DNA of 64,000 bases from Amanita rubescens (lineage: Eukaryota > Basidiomycota > Agaricomycetes > Agaricales > Amanitaceae): the NCBI GenBank assembly GCA_015039365.1, contig WION01000059.1, forward strand, positions 62,001 to 126,000, written 5' to 3'. The position numbers were made by a program, and so were the translations under genes. This document shows positions 12,147-22,866 of the stretch, in pieces (position 1 is the stretch's first letter; every line of letters starts with the position of its first letter). The notes beneath the pieces are model-generated. The model did not search any database, was not told the origin of the DNA, and saw only the letters and a program-made list of their open reading frames with translations.

Positions 12147-12436
12147 TTTGCTCACTTTCCCGTTCTCTACGGTTCACTCAACTTCCGGAACGCGCCGAAC
12201 CTCTCCCACTCCTGATAGCTGAGTGTTTCAATCTTAAACACATTTATTTAACACGCTAATTATTCTTAAACCCCGTAATTAGTTTGTCAAAAGCACCCCA
12301 AAATCACCCTCGACCTTTTCTCTCTATACCAGTATTGCCTACACCTCCTTGTTCGCCCTGCAGCCAACGTTTTACAGGATGGTGGGCGCGCTTCCCAAAT
12401 TGGGTGAGTCATCACATGTCACATGTCACAGGTGGA
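12147..12436. repeat. Dispersed direct repeat, copy 1
   Basis: Shares many blocks with 13,339-13,640, including ttctctctataccag, tgcagccaac and cttcccaaattgggt, in the same order and orientation about 1.2 kb apart. Substitutions and small indels are frequent. Confidence 0.7.
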
Positions 12437-13338
12437 AACCCATCACCCCTCTTTCTACAGTCATGGTTCATTGGGCATATAGAGTTTGGGGCGATGGCTT
12501 GCTCGCAGTTGGCTCCCGCGTGGCGTAGACGCGCTCTTCTTTCTGTTCGGACCTGCCCTGCGGTGCCGGCCAGCAGTGGGAGGCTCTGTTTATCGTGATT
12601 TTTGCGCGCGCGACGCGTAGACCTCCACGTGAGATGAGAACGTCTCCGGTCTGCCCCTCAGCCATTCGTGAGATTGAGTACCTCTCCGGTTGGGGGACCC
12701 ACGGGGGGAAAGGAGTCGCAGGTGAGTTTTCTGCTATCTGAGTGTTAACTTCATAATCGCGTTCCGCAGAGGTTGGCCAAATCTAGAACGCTCCTGGCAA
12801 GTGTTCCCATCTGCCCGCCTGAATCCTTTCACTTCCTTTGAACCCCTTTGAATTAGGACCCCTCAAGACTCACTTCAAGATGCTCTTCGTTTGCTTTCAT
12901 TACATCTTCCCTACGTACCACCTGCTTGGGGCTATAAGACAAAGTTTGGCCTGCAACCAGCTCCTTTCATTTAATGTAGCTCCGCCTGCAGGTCCCCCTT
13001 TTTTTGCGTCAAATATACTATTGCTTTCCATGGTCCACTTCTGCATCTGAGCCAGAGAGATAAACAAAGAGCAACGAGAGGGGACGCAGGACCTTAGAAG
13101 CTATTATCTCCTGAGGTGAAGGAGCGAACCCAACAGCGGAAGCTGCTCATGCAAAGGTCTGAACGTGGAAGATTTCTTCAAGTCGGGTTCATCCGTTCCG
13201 CAATGGGAGGGCGAGGGCTTCGCTGGCGTGCGTAAGGCCTCCTTTCGTTATTCACCCCCAATTGCAACCGCTTCCCACCTTCTAATGCATACACCTGCCA
13301 TCCGCCTTGTTTCCCTTTACGGATGCAGCCCACAGTGC

Positions 13339-13640
13339 CCCTCCCCTCACTTTCCCGGTCCTCTGTTGCTCTACGGTGCCCTACTCAACTTCCGGAACGT
13401 GTCGCGATCCTCTCTAGCTGGGTGTTTCAATCTTAAATGCATTTGTATTTAATACGCTAACTATTGTCCTACCCCGTAAATAGTTTTGTCAAAAAGCACC
13501 CCACCATCACCCTCGACCTTTTCTCTCTATACCAGCATTGCCAACGCCCCCTGGTTCTCCCTGCAGCCAACATTTTACACGATGGGCGCACTTCCCAAAT
13601 TGGGTAGGCGCGTCATGATCACATGCATCACATGTCGCAT
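13339..13640. repeat. Dispersed direct repeat, copy 2
   Basis: Partner of 12,147-12,436 in direct orientation; probably the remains of a duplicated segment or of two copies of one old element. Confidence 0.7.
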
Positions 13641-15142
13641 TTGGCAATTCAACAGCCCCTTTGAAAGGCCGAAGAAAGGAGTCAGCATCCTCAGGCTCGT
13701 ACTCCCCTCGGGCATCCAGCTGCCAACGCTTGGAGGAGGATCAACCACCTCTTCCATTGTCTCGACCGCACAATCGAACCCTAACCGGTTGAAGCGGTCG
13801 AGGTTGCTGCTAATCTCCTCGCACATGCAAGGGAGGAAGACGAGCAGGTGAGGGAACGTGGATGACGACGATGGGAGTAGAGCTTCAGGACTCATTGCTC
13901 ACTTCCTCAAACTCGCTCGTAGACATTGGGAGACTCCATCGCAACATCAAATTAGAACAGGGCAAGGCGAGCGTGCTCGATAAACTTGTTGAAATTGCCA
14001 CCCCCGGACTCAAACTCTGATCCTAAGCTCAACCTCAAGGCGGGCTTGGATCTTATCCCGGTGTCCACTGCACCTCCCTTTCTCAGGTGTGCTTGCCATG
14101 TGGTCCAGCTTTCTCACAGTTAACAGTGGTTGGGAGAGATATATTGAAAGTGCTCGCTTATAAAAGGGACAGAAGAGGGCGTGAAGAGGTCGATTGACTC
14201 GCACAAAGGATGGCGACGATGAACATTGTCATTGACCGTTTGTAACATCGTCAGTTGTATTATAATCTTGAATCTTATCTAAATCCGACACCTTCGATAG
14301 CCGGTCGGAGCTGTGCTGCCCGTGACATGTGATGGGTGTGACAAAGGCCAGTCCCTTGGCTCAGCCTGGCGGCAGTAACTTCTTCTCTCCTCGCTCTCCC
14401 ATCATGCTCCCCCATTCCCATCATGATTTCTATCCTCAAGACCACCGCGCAGAAAGCACAGGAGTTAGATGTTACGTCGCTCCCAACGGCTAGACTCTCG
14501 GGTCACCCTTTCTCGGCCGAACATGCGCGCATAGTCTATCTTTTCAGCCCTGTCTCGATGTTGGGTCTAGTTTCATGAGTTGAGTTTTTAGCAAGGTCAC
14601 TATCCTCTTGTCAGCTCTTTTGTGATAGACTATATTTTTTCATGATATTCTCATCAATGATTCTGGATGTCATCTACTCTCACACCTAGTGGAAGTAAGC
14701 GTTCTGCTTGCGAATTGGATGGTAGGTCAAGTATAGCATAAACGCCGGTGTAGTGGTTTATCAATTTGAACTCAGCAGCTCTGGAGCGATTCGACTGACG
14801 CGTTGTCGACCGCCATGATCCCCATTTCTAGGGGGTGAAGCGAGGAGTCAAAAAGAATCCTCCGAAGTTTTGTCGAACGCGCCATCAAAGCGGCTATCGC
14901 AGAGCTCCGTTTCGCCGTGATGAGGCAGTGGAGGATCAGGGTGCCGAAGGGATCGCTAGGAAGAGGGTCACACAAAGACCTTTAGTGACGGTAGAGACCC
15001 CGCCCAGTTTCGGAGAAATTCCCATGGGATAAACACTTGCCTTGTACGGCCACGACAGTGAAGGTAGATAGCGTGTCTTATTTATGTCCACGCAAGACTC
15101 TGATCCTCCTGCGCATACAGGTGACGTGTCTGCCTTGGACGC

Positions 15143-15549
15143 TGACGAAGAAGACAGGTCTACGCGAGAGCGTATCCACAGCATGAGCAGGTGCAATAGC
15201 TTACCTATTGCGATATGATCTTAGCACTACCCTTCGGCGTAGTAGTGATAGTAAGAGGAAGAAAATGGATTGTCCTATTCTACGATACAGGACAGGTTTA
15301 TATACTAAGAGAGAACAAATATGTGTCTACATATGTGTAAGCGTATAGTATAGATGAGAAGATATGGCGTGCTAAGCACACCATAAGATGTGATCATGAG
15401 TCTATCATGATGTCACTATGATATCATAATGAATTCATTATGATGTCATCTCTATGTCATACATAAAGGATGACGCGAGCGATATGAGTAACATTGATTG
15501 TAGTCAATCAGTAGTTAATCATTCTATAAATATAATTCTATATTTAACA
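15143..15549 (-). repeat. copia-1 3' LTR
   Basis: 407 bp, ends tgacga...taaca on the plus strand. It matches 22,867-23,273 throughout as far as I can read. The adjacent minus-strand purine run (15,550-15,560, gaaggggtg) is a likely polypurine tract. Confidence 0.96.
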
Positions 15550-15571
15550 CACCCCTTCGCTTAGATATCCT

Positions 15572-17182
15572 TTATTTAAGGTCTATGATGTTTTCATCAT
15601 AGAAAGGATCTATAGCTGATTCAAAATCGTCAAGAAGATTTTCTAGAAGATCCATCAACTTCTCATGTGATAGACGGTCTATTCCATCTAATTCAAGATT
15701 TTGCCAATCAAGAATTAATTTCGTCAAATCACGAATTTCGTCAGAATCCATCCTATCTGGTCTTCTGATTAAGGAATTTGTTGAAGTTGGATATTCTTCT
15801 AAAGAAAGTCCCAATCGTTCTCTAAAGAATTTGACCTTTTCAAAGGATAAATTCTTAGTCATGAGATCCGCATTCTGCTCGTTGGTTGGTATGTATTCGA
15901 GAACTACTTTTTTAGTCTCGATCAACTCGCGAACGAAATGATAGCGAATATCAATGTGTTTGGAACGATGTTCTTGTGCAGGATTTTGTGCCCAAAATAT
16001 AGCGCCTTGGTTATCCACGCTAAGTAAGATGCTTTTGATGGGTGCACCTATTTCATAAAATAGATTTTCAACCCATGCAATTTGTCTTGCAGCATCTGAT
16101 AAAGATATGTATTCTGCTTCAGTCGAAGACAGAGCTACAGTCTTTTGTTTTCTACTCGTCCAAGCTACCGCACCACCAGCTAACATTAAGACATAACCGT
16201 TTATAGATCGTCGTGTATTACGATCAGCAGCCCAGTCAGCGTCAGCGTAGGCTCTAAATTTATTATTGCCTTTGGCGCTATAAACGATTTTGACGTTTAA
16301 GGTATGAGCAATGTATTTGACTATATACAAGGCTTTTTGAATGTGTTCTTGTGACAGGTTTGATGAAAATTGGGACATCAAAATTACTGCATAGATTATA
16401 TCAGGCCTAGTTCCTAAGGCGAGATATAGAAGGGATCCTATTATCTGTTGATAATAAGAACGTTCCTGTGGTGTGCATTCTCCTTCATTTTTTATAGGAG
16501 CATACCCAGCAGGTAACGGTGTGCGTACAGACTTGCAATCTTCAAGTCCAAACCGCTTAACAACCTTCAAGGCATAAGGACCTTGATCTATGACTAAGAA
16601 TCCTAAATCACGGTTGTAATTGACTTTCATTCGTAAATACTCTTTGATCTTTCCAAGATCACGACATTCCCACATCTCCATAAATTTCTTTTTAATGGAT
16701 GCGATGGTGGAATCGTCATTTCCCATAAAGAGTATATCATCGACATACAATATGCATATCGTGATTGTATTCTTGCCTTTACGAACGTAAACACCAGAAT
16801 CGGACAAGCATCGCTCGAAATGCAACGATTTCAATGATTTATCAGCTTGTTTATTCCAGGCATATGATGCCTGTTTCAATCCATATATGGCTTTCCTCAG
16901 CCTATATACTTTAGATTCTTGTCCTTTTACAACGAAACCTTCTGGTTGGGCCATGTAAATATCTTCATCAAGATCGCCATATAAGAAGGCAGTTTTTACA
17001 TCTAGGGCTTGTATATCCCAGTTTTCAAGCACTGATGTGGCCAGAAGTATTCGAATTGTTTCATATCTCGCTACAGGTGAGAATGTTTCGTCGTAATCTA
17101 ATCCGGGACGTTGACTAAAACCTTTAGCTACGACGCGAGCTTTTTGCGTCCATCGGTTTTTAAGTCGAAAACCCAACGACAT
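15572..17182 (-). CDS. copia-1 reverse transcriptase and RNase H
   Basis: 536-codon frame encoding the copia-type reverse transcriptase followed by RNase H. RT landmarks are VVAKGFSQRPGLDYDETFSPVA at about residues 17-38, the first catalytic Asp in LDVKTAFLYGDL (D61), and the YVDD box at 146-149. RNase H shows YADADWAADR, SSTEAEYISLSDAARQ, VDNQGAI and HIDIRYHFVRE. The listed start is not a real initiator: the frame continues from the upstream pol segment through a minus-1 shift at a run of five A near 17,147, where one base appears to be missing. A C-terminal extension of about 60 residues follows RNase H. The enzyme copies element RNA into cDNA in virus-like particles. Confidence 0.93.
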   Translation of the reverse strand: MSLGFRLKNRWTQKARVVAKGFSQRPGLDYDETFSPVARYETIRILLATSVLENWDIQALDVKTAFLYGDLDEDIYMAQPEGFVVKGQESKVYRLRKAIYGLKQASYAWNKQADKSLKSLHFERCLSDSGVYVRKGKNTITICILYVDDILFMGNDDSTIASIKKKFMEMWECRDLGKIKEYLRMKVNYNRDLGFLVIDQGPYALKVVKRFGLEDCKSVRTPLPAGYAPIKNEGECTPQERSYYQQIIGSLLYLALGTRPDIIYAVILMSQFSSNLSQEHIQKALYIVKYIAHTLNVKIVYSAKGNNKFRAYADADWAADRNTRRSINGYVLMLAGGAVAWTSRKQKTVALSSTEAEYISLSDAARQIAWVENLFYEIGAPIKSILLSVDNQGAIFWAQNPAQEHRSKHIDIRYHFVRELIETKKVVLEYIPTNEQNADLMTKNLSFEKVKFFRERLGLSLEEYPTSTNSLIRRPDRMDSDEIRDLTKLILDWQNLELDGIDRLSHEKLMDLLENLLDDFESAIDPFYDENIIDLK

Positions 17183-17406
17183 CTGATTAGGTTTCGTCCT
17201 TTTGGAAGATCAACTAACTCCCAAATATCTCTAGATTGAAGAGATTTAAATTCGTCATCCATTGCAATCTTCCATTGTTTATACAATTGAGGATTACTGG
17301 AGCGCATTTTAGATATATCTCTATAGTCATATGGAATATTATCTACAAGGGGGACAGCCGCTTTTAGAAGGAAATGAAGGAATTCATTCCCAGATTCATT
17401 AATCAT
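17128..17406 (-). CDS. copia-1 integrase-RT linker and RT N-terminus, broken off by UGA and frameshift
   Basis: 92 codons in the same frame as the protease-integrase ORF, starting immediately after its UGA (17,407-17,409). It contains the conserved N-terminal copia RT region: QWKIAMDDEFKSLQSRDIWE, then a CRWVFDLKTDG motif. It is followed by a frame change into the RT ORF. On its own it cannot encode a functional protein; it is part of a pol that needs readthrough and a minus-1 shift, or is mutated. Confidence 0.85.
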   Translation of the reverse strand: MINESGNEFLHFLLKAAVPLVDNIPYDYRDISKMRSSNPQLYKQWKIAMDDEFKSLQSRDIWELVDLPKGRNLIRCRWVFDLKTDGRKKLAS

Positions 17407-19935
17407 TCAAGTTAAATGATCATGTTCCGCAGATTTTAATTCAGACTTTAAAGCAAAGATTTCTTTGAGTAGAGAAGCAGATTCATTCATTCTATCAGGG
17501 TTCCTGTCTGTTGACGGTGGATCCTGAGTCGAAGAACTCGGAGTTTTATCTTTTAACTGCTCTCGTAAAGTATCTCGCTTTTGCTGAATTTCCGCTTCTA
17601 TCTGTGCAGGAGTTTTATCTCCATACGCATTGTCTCTTTGTACCCTTGGAATTGGAAAACGACCAGAACGGTGAGGACCTATTTGTACAGAGGGTGGACC
17701 AGGATCAGATACGATCGGTGGAGGAGGTCTAGGTCTCTGAGCAAATTCTCTAAAACGATCTCTTTGACGCTGTTCAAATTGATCAAATTCTCGATCCGTC
17801 ATAAATGGGTTTTCAATTTCATCACGATCTCTTTGATTTAAAGAGAAGGGATTATCTTCATCCATAGGACTACGAGGCGAAGGTGGCCTAGATACATATG
17901 GTATCGGTGTTATAGGCCTAGAAGGAACAGGAGTCTCCTCTTTTATTTGTGGAGAGGGAGTACGTCTAAAGGGTTCAGGAGTTTTACGTTTCTTAAACAT
18001 ATCACTCATTTGACGTTTGAATTGATCTCGTAAACGAGACTGTTTATCAATTCCTTGACCCTTTTTCCAATCATCGCGTTGTCTACGATAATTGTCACGT
18101 CTTTCTTGTTCTTTTTCTTCCCTTTGCCTTCGGATATTATCATCCAAAAAATCTCTTCGACGATCGGCAAATTCATCACCGTCATCATCATCGTTTGAAT
18201 CATCAGAAGGGTCTGACTGCTGTCGATCAGGAGATGCACCCCTTCGATCCAAACTTGGTGAGCGTCTACGGCTCGGAGAACGTCTACGGTTCTCTGGGAG
18301 TAAGTCATCTAAATCCAAATTTTGTGGAGGGCGGTTAGGTTCCTCTTGAGGAATTGCCTCCCAGATCGGACCAAGATCTTCAGTAATTATATCTGCAGTC
18401 TTTCCTTTACGCGGAAACCTGTTTTCAAAGAATGTAGCCTGGGAGGATATGACCAGTGTGTTTGTCAACGTCATGAACCTATAGCCTTTGGTTCCTGATT
18501 CATATCCTACAAAAGTGCATAAAACGGATTTCTCGGACAGCTTATCCGGTCTCCGTTGATCAGGGATAAATACCCAGGCTTTGCATCCAAATACTCGAAA
18601 GTATGATACGTCTGGCTTTTTATTAAGAAGATTTTCCAGAGGGGTCTTCCATTTAGTCCGTTTTAGGGGAGTGCGGTTGTACACATGCACAGCCGTTCTG
18701 AATGAGAACTCCCACCAAGATTTCGGACATCCTGCGTCTAATCGCATAGCCTCAGCTTTGTCTGACAAAGTCTGATTCATGCGTTCAACGCGACCATTTT
18801 GTTGTGGGGTGTAAGGAGCTGTCTGTTGATGTTTAATTCCTTTGGATTTAAGGAATTCCTCAAAGGCTTTATTTACAAATTCCCCCCCTCGATCAGAACG
18901 GAGGTGAGAAATAGGTTGTTTAGGATCTACAAACTCATTATACCATCCGGTAAAATATTCTAGAGTTTGATCTTTGGTTTTAAGTAAACCAATCCACGTA
19001 TACGAGGTGAAATCGTCAACGATAACACCAATATATTTGTATTTGTGGTAAGATATGGCTGGTACAGTCATAAGATCCATATGGAGTAACTCGAAGGGAC
19101 GAGTAGCTCTCTTCGAAGACAGTTTATAAGGTTTTGCCTTCATTTTGCCTTTTAGACAACCTTCACAACGTAGTTTTCCTTCTGGAAGTGTAACTTCTTT
19201 CCATCCATTAACATTTAACGGTATCTTCGAAAAGACTTCGTTGGATGGATGACCAAAACGTTTATGCCAGGTCTCGTAGTCCAATAGTTTTTCTATAGAC
19301 TCTGCGTTTGGTTTCTTTGTCGGTCTATCAAGAATTAATTTTGAATTCCTGTTGGCTAAGCCAGGACCGGAAACCAGTGTAGGATTCATTATAATGATCC
19401 TTCCACGAGCGTAAACTAATGTATCTTCGGGCATAAGATAATGTCCTTCAATACACGTTCTACCCGTATCTTTAAAGGAAAAGACTACCATCTTTTCATC
19501 TTGTTTACAAGATAATCCTTGTCGGATCAATCTGCCATTTGAAATCAAGCGTGCAGTTGCCCGTGGCATGTATAATACTGGGAAGAGCTTTACGAGTGTA
19601 ATTTCCCCTGTGGATAACTTGTGTTCAAGAATAACTGTGCCAAGTCCCTCAAGACGATCTAAACCATTAGCAGTTTTAACACTGTGGTTTTCATTTGCAG
19701 GAAATTCTCTGTATTCAGAGAAGTCTTTCCTACTAAAGGTAAAGTGATCGGATGCACCGGAGTCACACATCCATAGTGTATCTCCAGTACGTTTCTCAAC
19801 ACATTCCGGACAGGGACATGTTGGATGTATTTTATCCTTAAATTTTCTTTTATTGACCGCTAAACATGTAAAAGGTTTCTTAAACATGTTACCAATATTA
19901 TATGATCGTATTTGCATTATAAATGGCAATATCAC
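17407..19935 (-). CDS. copia-1 protease and integrase
   Basis: 842-codon frame. A CPCPEC cluster precedes the aspartic protease motif WMCDSGASDHF (catalytic D58). The integrase shows the zinc-binding HHCC region (WHKRFGHPS ... CEGCLKGK) and catalytic residues in HMDLMT, RSDRGGEF and NGRVERMNQT. After the core comes a long, Arg/Asp/Ser-rich disordered tail of about 270 residues. The frame overlaps the end of gag by 38 nt and is shifted by +1 (or minus-2) relative to it, whereas in copia-2 gag and protease-integrase form one continuous frame. It ends in a UGA directly before the RT segment. Confidence 0.94.
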   Translation of the reverse strand: MILPFIMQIRSYNIGNMFKKPFTCLAVNKRKFKDKIHPTCPCPECVEKRTGDTLWMCDSGASDHFTFSRKDFSEYREFPANENHSVKTANGLDRLEGLGTVILEHKLSTGEITLVKLFPVLYMPRATARLISNGRLIRQGLSCKQDEKMVVFSFKDTGRTCIEGHYLMPEDTLVYARGRIIIMNPTLVSGPGLANRNSKLILDRPTKKPNAESIEKLLDYETWHKRFGHPSNEVFSKIPLNVNGWKEVTLPEGKLRCEGCLKGKMKAKPYKLSSKRATRPFELLHMDLMTVPAISYHKYKYIGVIVDDFTSYTWIGLLKTKDQTLEYFTGWYNEFVDPKQPISHLRSDRGGEFVNKAFEEFLKSKGIKHQQTAPYTPQQNGRVERMNQTLSDKAEAMRLDAGCPKSWWEFSFRTAVHVYNRTPLKRTKWKTPLENLLNKKPDVSYFRVFGCKAWVFIPDQRRPDKLSEKSVLCTFVGYESGTKGYRFMTLTNTLVISSQATFFENRFPRKGKTADIITEDLGPIWEAIPQEEPNRPPQNLDLDDLLPENRRRSPSRRRSPSLDRRGASPDRQQSDPSDDSNDDDDGDEFADRRRDFLDDNIRRQREEKEQERRDNYRRQRDDWKKGQGIDKQSRLRDQFKRQMSDMFKKRKTPEPFRRTPSPQIKEETPVPSRPITPIPYVSRPPSPRSPMDEDNPFSLNQRDRDEIENPFMTDREFDQFEQRQRDRFREFAQRPRPPPPIVSDPGPPSVQIGPHRSGRFPIPRVQRDNAYGDKTPAQIEAEIQQKRDTLREQLKDKTPSSSTQDPPSTDRNPDRMNESASLLKEIFALKSELKSAEHDHLT

Positions 19936-21412
19936 ACGACTTATCTCTTACGAGGCAGTTTTCGTCAAAATTTTCTTTATAATTTATACTATCATATAGT
20001 ACAGATTGTTCAAAGAAGGAATTTATAGTACGACGATGATGTCCCAATTTAGGGAACACCATTTTCATTGCTGCCTCTATAAAGAGAAAGTTAGCCATTT
20101 CCAGTTTCTTAATGGTTTCATACCATTGTTCGCCGTTATCTTCATAGTAATAATCGTCATAATATAGTTCAGCTTCCTGATCTATATCCATGTTTTTGTA
20201 GTCGATATCGTCTGACGATATCCCCATTCCTCGGTTCGATTTATAGGACTCAAAGTCCTGTTCATCCTTTTCTCTTTGTTTGCCTTTGCTAGAGCCGGCA
20301 ACTGGCTCAGTGATGTCATAAGGCCCAATACGGGCGACGGTATGTGCAGAACTCATAGTATGTTCTGCGGCTTTGGCAGCCTTCTTCTTGGCTGCATCTG
20401 CCTTTCGGCGTTCTCGGTTCCTCTCCCAGTTAGGACCACGTGTTTGGCCCTCAACTTTACCCGGCCAATTTTGATTTGCCGGAGGAGCAGTAGGAGCCGG
20501 TGTCTGAGCGCCTTGTGGAGGCCTAGAATAAGGCCTTCCTCCACGTCCACGACCTGCTCCGCGGCCACGTCCGCGAGCACGTCCTCGTCCTCGACCACGT
20601 ACTTGTTGCCATGGTTGCTGCTGTTGTTGCGACGTATTAGCCGTCGCGGCAGATTCAGGGTGCCTTCGGCGCCACTCATTCTGTATTAAGGGAAGTATCC
20701 CTTGGATCGTAAGATCCGATGGTTCTGTTGTGGCTAGAACCACAGCGGCAAAATTGTCCCAATGACGGGGGACAGCTGAAAGTACAATCATTGCCTGTAC
20801 ATTTGCAGGCAATGTAATTCCGCTTGAGGCTAAGCGGTTAATTATTGCGAGGAGGTCGTTTAAGGATTGTGTGGGATCCTTTTTATCTTGGAATTTCCAA
20901 TTTATTGCTAATTGGAAATCATTATATATACCGGCAGACGTTGTCACACCGTATTGTTCTGCTAAGTTCTGCCACAGAACTCGGGCAGAAACTACATGTT
21001 CGTTGATCTGCTGTATGGTAGCAGTACACTTCATGTTTATGGATCCGAGGATGCGATCATCCTCGACGACCCAATCATCATAGGCCTTTTTTATAGCCTC
21101 TGCATCATCAACCATTTGTTGAGTGATGGCATTTTGTGCCGGTTGTGCCGGCATTGCGGGTATCGCTTCTTCAGTTTCCGTTTCCGGAACTGCTGCTGTT
21201 GCTGGAACGGCTGGAATAAAGGGTTGAACACCTGTGTCCAGATAGTATTGTTCCAACGGCGTTATCCGTCTTGGACGAACATAATCGGTTTTTAGGTACC
21301 GATATAAACCTTTAGTTTGTAATAAGATTGAACGCATCATGCGTTCCCATTCTTTATAGTTAGTTCCATTCAAAACAGGAATGGAACTAGGAATCGTCAA
21401 GTCGTTAGACAT
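19898..21412 (-). CDS. copia-1 Gag
   Basis: 504 codons from an ATG at 21,412. The N-terminal half matches the UBN2/copia Gag pattern (IPVLNGTNYKEWERMMRS; later ILWQNLAEQYG-like and PTQSLNDLLAIINRL segments). Instead of a CCHC zinc knuckle it has an RGG-rich tract (about residues 275-305), probably the RNA-binding region. An acidic, Tyr-rich stretch (YYDDYYYED) follows near residue 415. Gag assembles the virus-like particle. The ATG lies one base after the stop of the pre-gag frame (taaCatg). Confidence 0.92.
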   Translation of the reverse strand: MSNDLTIPSSIPVLNGTNYKEWERMMRSILLQTKGLYRYLKTDYVRPRRITPLEQYYLDTGVQPFIPAVPATAAVPETETEEAIPAMPAQPAQNAITQQMVDDAEAIKKAYDDWVVEDDRILGSINMKCTATIQQINEHVVSARVLWQNLAEQYGVTTSAGIYNDFQLAINWKFQDKKDPTQSLNDLLAIINRLASSGITLPANVQAMIVLSAVPRHWDNFAAVVLATTEPSDLTIQGILPLIQNEWRRRHPESAATANTSQQQQQPWQQVRGRGRGRARGRGRGAGRGRGGRPYSRPPQGAQTPAPTAPPANQNWPGKVEGQTRGPNWERNRERRKADAAKKKAAKAAEHTMSSAHTVARIGPYDITEPVAGSSKGKQREKDEQDFESYKSNRGMGISSDDIDYKNMDIDQEAELYYDDYYYEDNGEQWYETIKKLEMANFLFIEAAMKMVFPKLGHHRRTINSFFEQSVLYDSINYKENFDENCLVRDKSCDIAIYNANTII

Positions 21413-21413
21413 G

Positions 21414-21965
21414 TTAGACGAGGAAGGCAGAGGTGATGATTATGATATAGGCGGTTAGAAGACGCCAAAAGAAACGGAAGTTTCTTTGATTTTCGAGGTT
21501 TTCGACCTCTTGGTTATCTCTTTCGAGATTACGGCGTGTACGCCTATTTGCTATGTGTTGGGCTACTGAAGTGCCCCTGGGTGGAATCCAAAGATCTAAG
21601 GTGGGTGGAACACCTTCTTCGATAGCTGCTTGTCTACGACGATGTATTATTTCGTCTTGTAAGGTGCGGCCGTTTCTAAGTCGCGCGGCTAGGAAGTGAT
21701 CTCTTCGATCGTGAACTGTGACAGGTCCACGAGTTGTGACACCGAATCTGGTGTCAGGGTTGACAACACGAACTATCGTCCTAGAATAGGACGAAGATGG
21801 GATTGGTGCCAGTGTATCAATAAAAGTCCGGTCCCCTAAGATTAAGGGAAACGGCGGGATTGGAGCGTCGTAAGAAGGAGGTAATCTCCGGGCAGGAGGA
21901 AATGATTCTCCTTCGGCTTCGTAAACTGGTAGCGGAGTACTAGTTTCGGAATCCAGTTTTCTTTC
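21414..21965 (-). CDS. copia-1 pre-gag ORF without ATG, C-terminal membrane segment
   Basis: The minus strand stays open for 183 sense codons from 21,965 to a TAA at 21,414-21,416, one base before the gag ATG. It has no in-frame ATG. The codon just upstream is a TAG that also forms the end of a splice-acceptor-like sequence (ctcttttag), so I infer that the frame is entered by splicing from a leader exon, by non-AUG initiation, or is a relic. The product would be Pro-rich at first, then basic (RRDHFLAARLRNGRTLQDE), and ends with a hydrophobic tail-anchor-like segment (LLTAYIIIITSAFLV). A short block (HFL...GR.L..EI) resembles the pre-gag ORF of copia-2. Confidence 0.6.
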   Translation of the reverse strand, partial: ERKLDSETSTPLPVYEAEGESFPPARRLPPSYDAPIPPFPLILGDRTFIDTLAPIPSSSYSRTIVRVVNPDTRFGVTTRGPVTVHDRRDHFLAARLRNGRTLQDEIIHRRRQAAIEEGVPPTLDLWIPPRGTSVAQHIANRRTRRNLERDNQEVENLENQRNFRFFWRLLTAYIIIITSAFLV

Positions 21966-21969
21966 CTAA

Positions 21970-22854
21970 AAGAGAATTTAATGAGCTTAAAGCTTAATTA
22001 AAGCTAAAAGTCTAATTCGTCTTTATTAAGTTACCAGGGTGCCATAGACTAGAATGTCAGACTATATAGAGTTCCTCGGTTACGAGTACAATCCATATTC
22101 GGTTAAACCAACCGACCCTGAGTAACTTAGTTACAAGCCGAGCTTAGATAAAGCTCAGGTCCACAGGTCCACTCGGTCTTGAAAGCTCGGATTATCCCTG
22201 AATGCTGTAAATGACATGCAAAATCAATCGCTGGCTCAAGCACTCTTGGGCGAACCACGGTTTTACCCGTTGTGATTGTAAATAGAAATAACGTCTGGTC
22301 CATAAGCCCCCCAGACCGTTATGTAAGCACAACCAGTAATCAATATGAAACTTCTAAATGGGATTATGGGATCACCATAGAGCCCAAACTTAGAATGATC
22401 CTATCGATCATTCCGACTAAAGGAGTCCCTAAGGGCGCATCCTTAATCGATTGCGTGTACCACCCACAATGAGGTGTCAGCACATCGTTTATACTAGAAG
22501 TTGCTAGATACGAGCCATATTGTATTCTAAAGCCTCTAAGGGACTTATTATGGTATAGCGTGCAATAATACCCCAGTCACATCATGGTGCGCAAGCGCGA
22601 AAACACCATGGGGGCCGACGTTGCCATGCCAGCGTCGAGAAACATAGGTAATACCCTTATCCCTGGGTGTCTAGGAGATCCCCCTAAAGCCCTAGGGTCC
22701 GGGCGCATGTCATTAGCGCATATGCCATATCAAGGATCAGTGGTATCAAGATGATAAGACCATATCAGGCTCGCTGCGATACTATACCAGTGGGACATCA
22801 TGTCGGATGACGAGCAAGCGAGCGGCGATGTGGGTCCTGGCAATATCGACGGCG
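21970..22854 (-). other. copia-1 leader (structured, noncoding as far as visible)
   Basis: No long frame on the element's strand. It contains several short inverted repeats, for example gtctgg/ccagac at 22,293-22,316, and blocks shared with the copia-2 leader (gcgcccttagggact and cacgctatacc). It probably carries RNA packaging and translation signals. Confidence 0.55.
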
Positions 22855-22866
22855 GGGCCCATAACC
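22855..22866 (-). promoter_or_regulatory. copia-1 primer-binding site, initiator-tRNA anticodon type
   Basis: Directly adjacent to the 5' LTR, the minus strand reads GGTTATGGGCCC. This is complementary to the anticodon stem-loop of eukaryotic initiator tRNA-Met (GGGCCCAUAACC), the half-tRNA priming known for Drosophila copia. Confidence 0.85.

Larger units (their letters stand above)
10659..15083. other. No supported gene; degenerate repeat region
   Basis: Open frames here are short and lack motifs. The region contains a tandem repeat of about 120 bp (11,540-11,850), a dispersed direct repeat of about 290 bp (12,147 and 13,339), and a shorter similarity between 11,306-11,360 and 14,432-14,500. 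I interpret it as old, decayed repetitive DNA whose class I cannot name. Confidence 0.45.

Noticed and set aside
22010..22120. A first exon (ATG GCA CCC TG|GTAACT) for the copia-1 pre-gag frame
   Set aside because: The splice to 21,965 would enter the wrong frame, which stops after about 40 codons.
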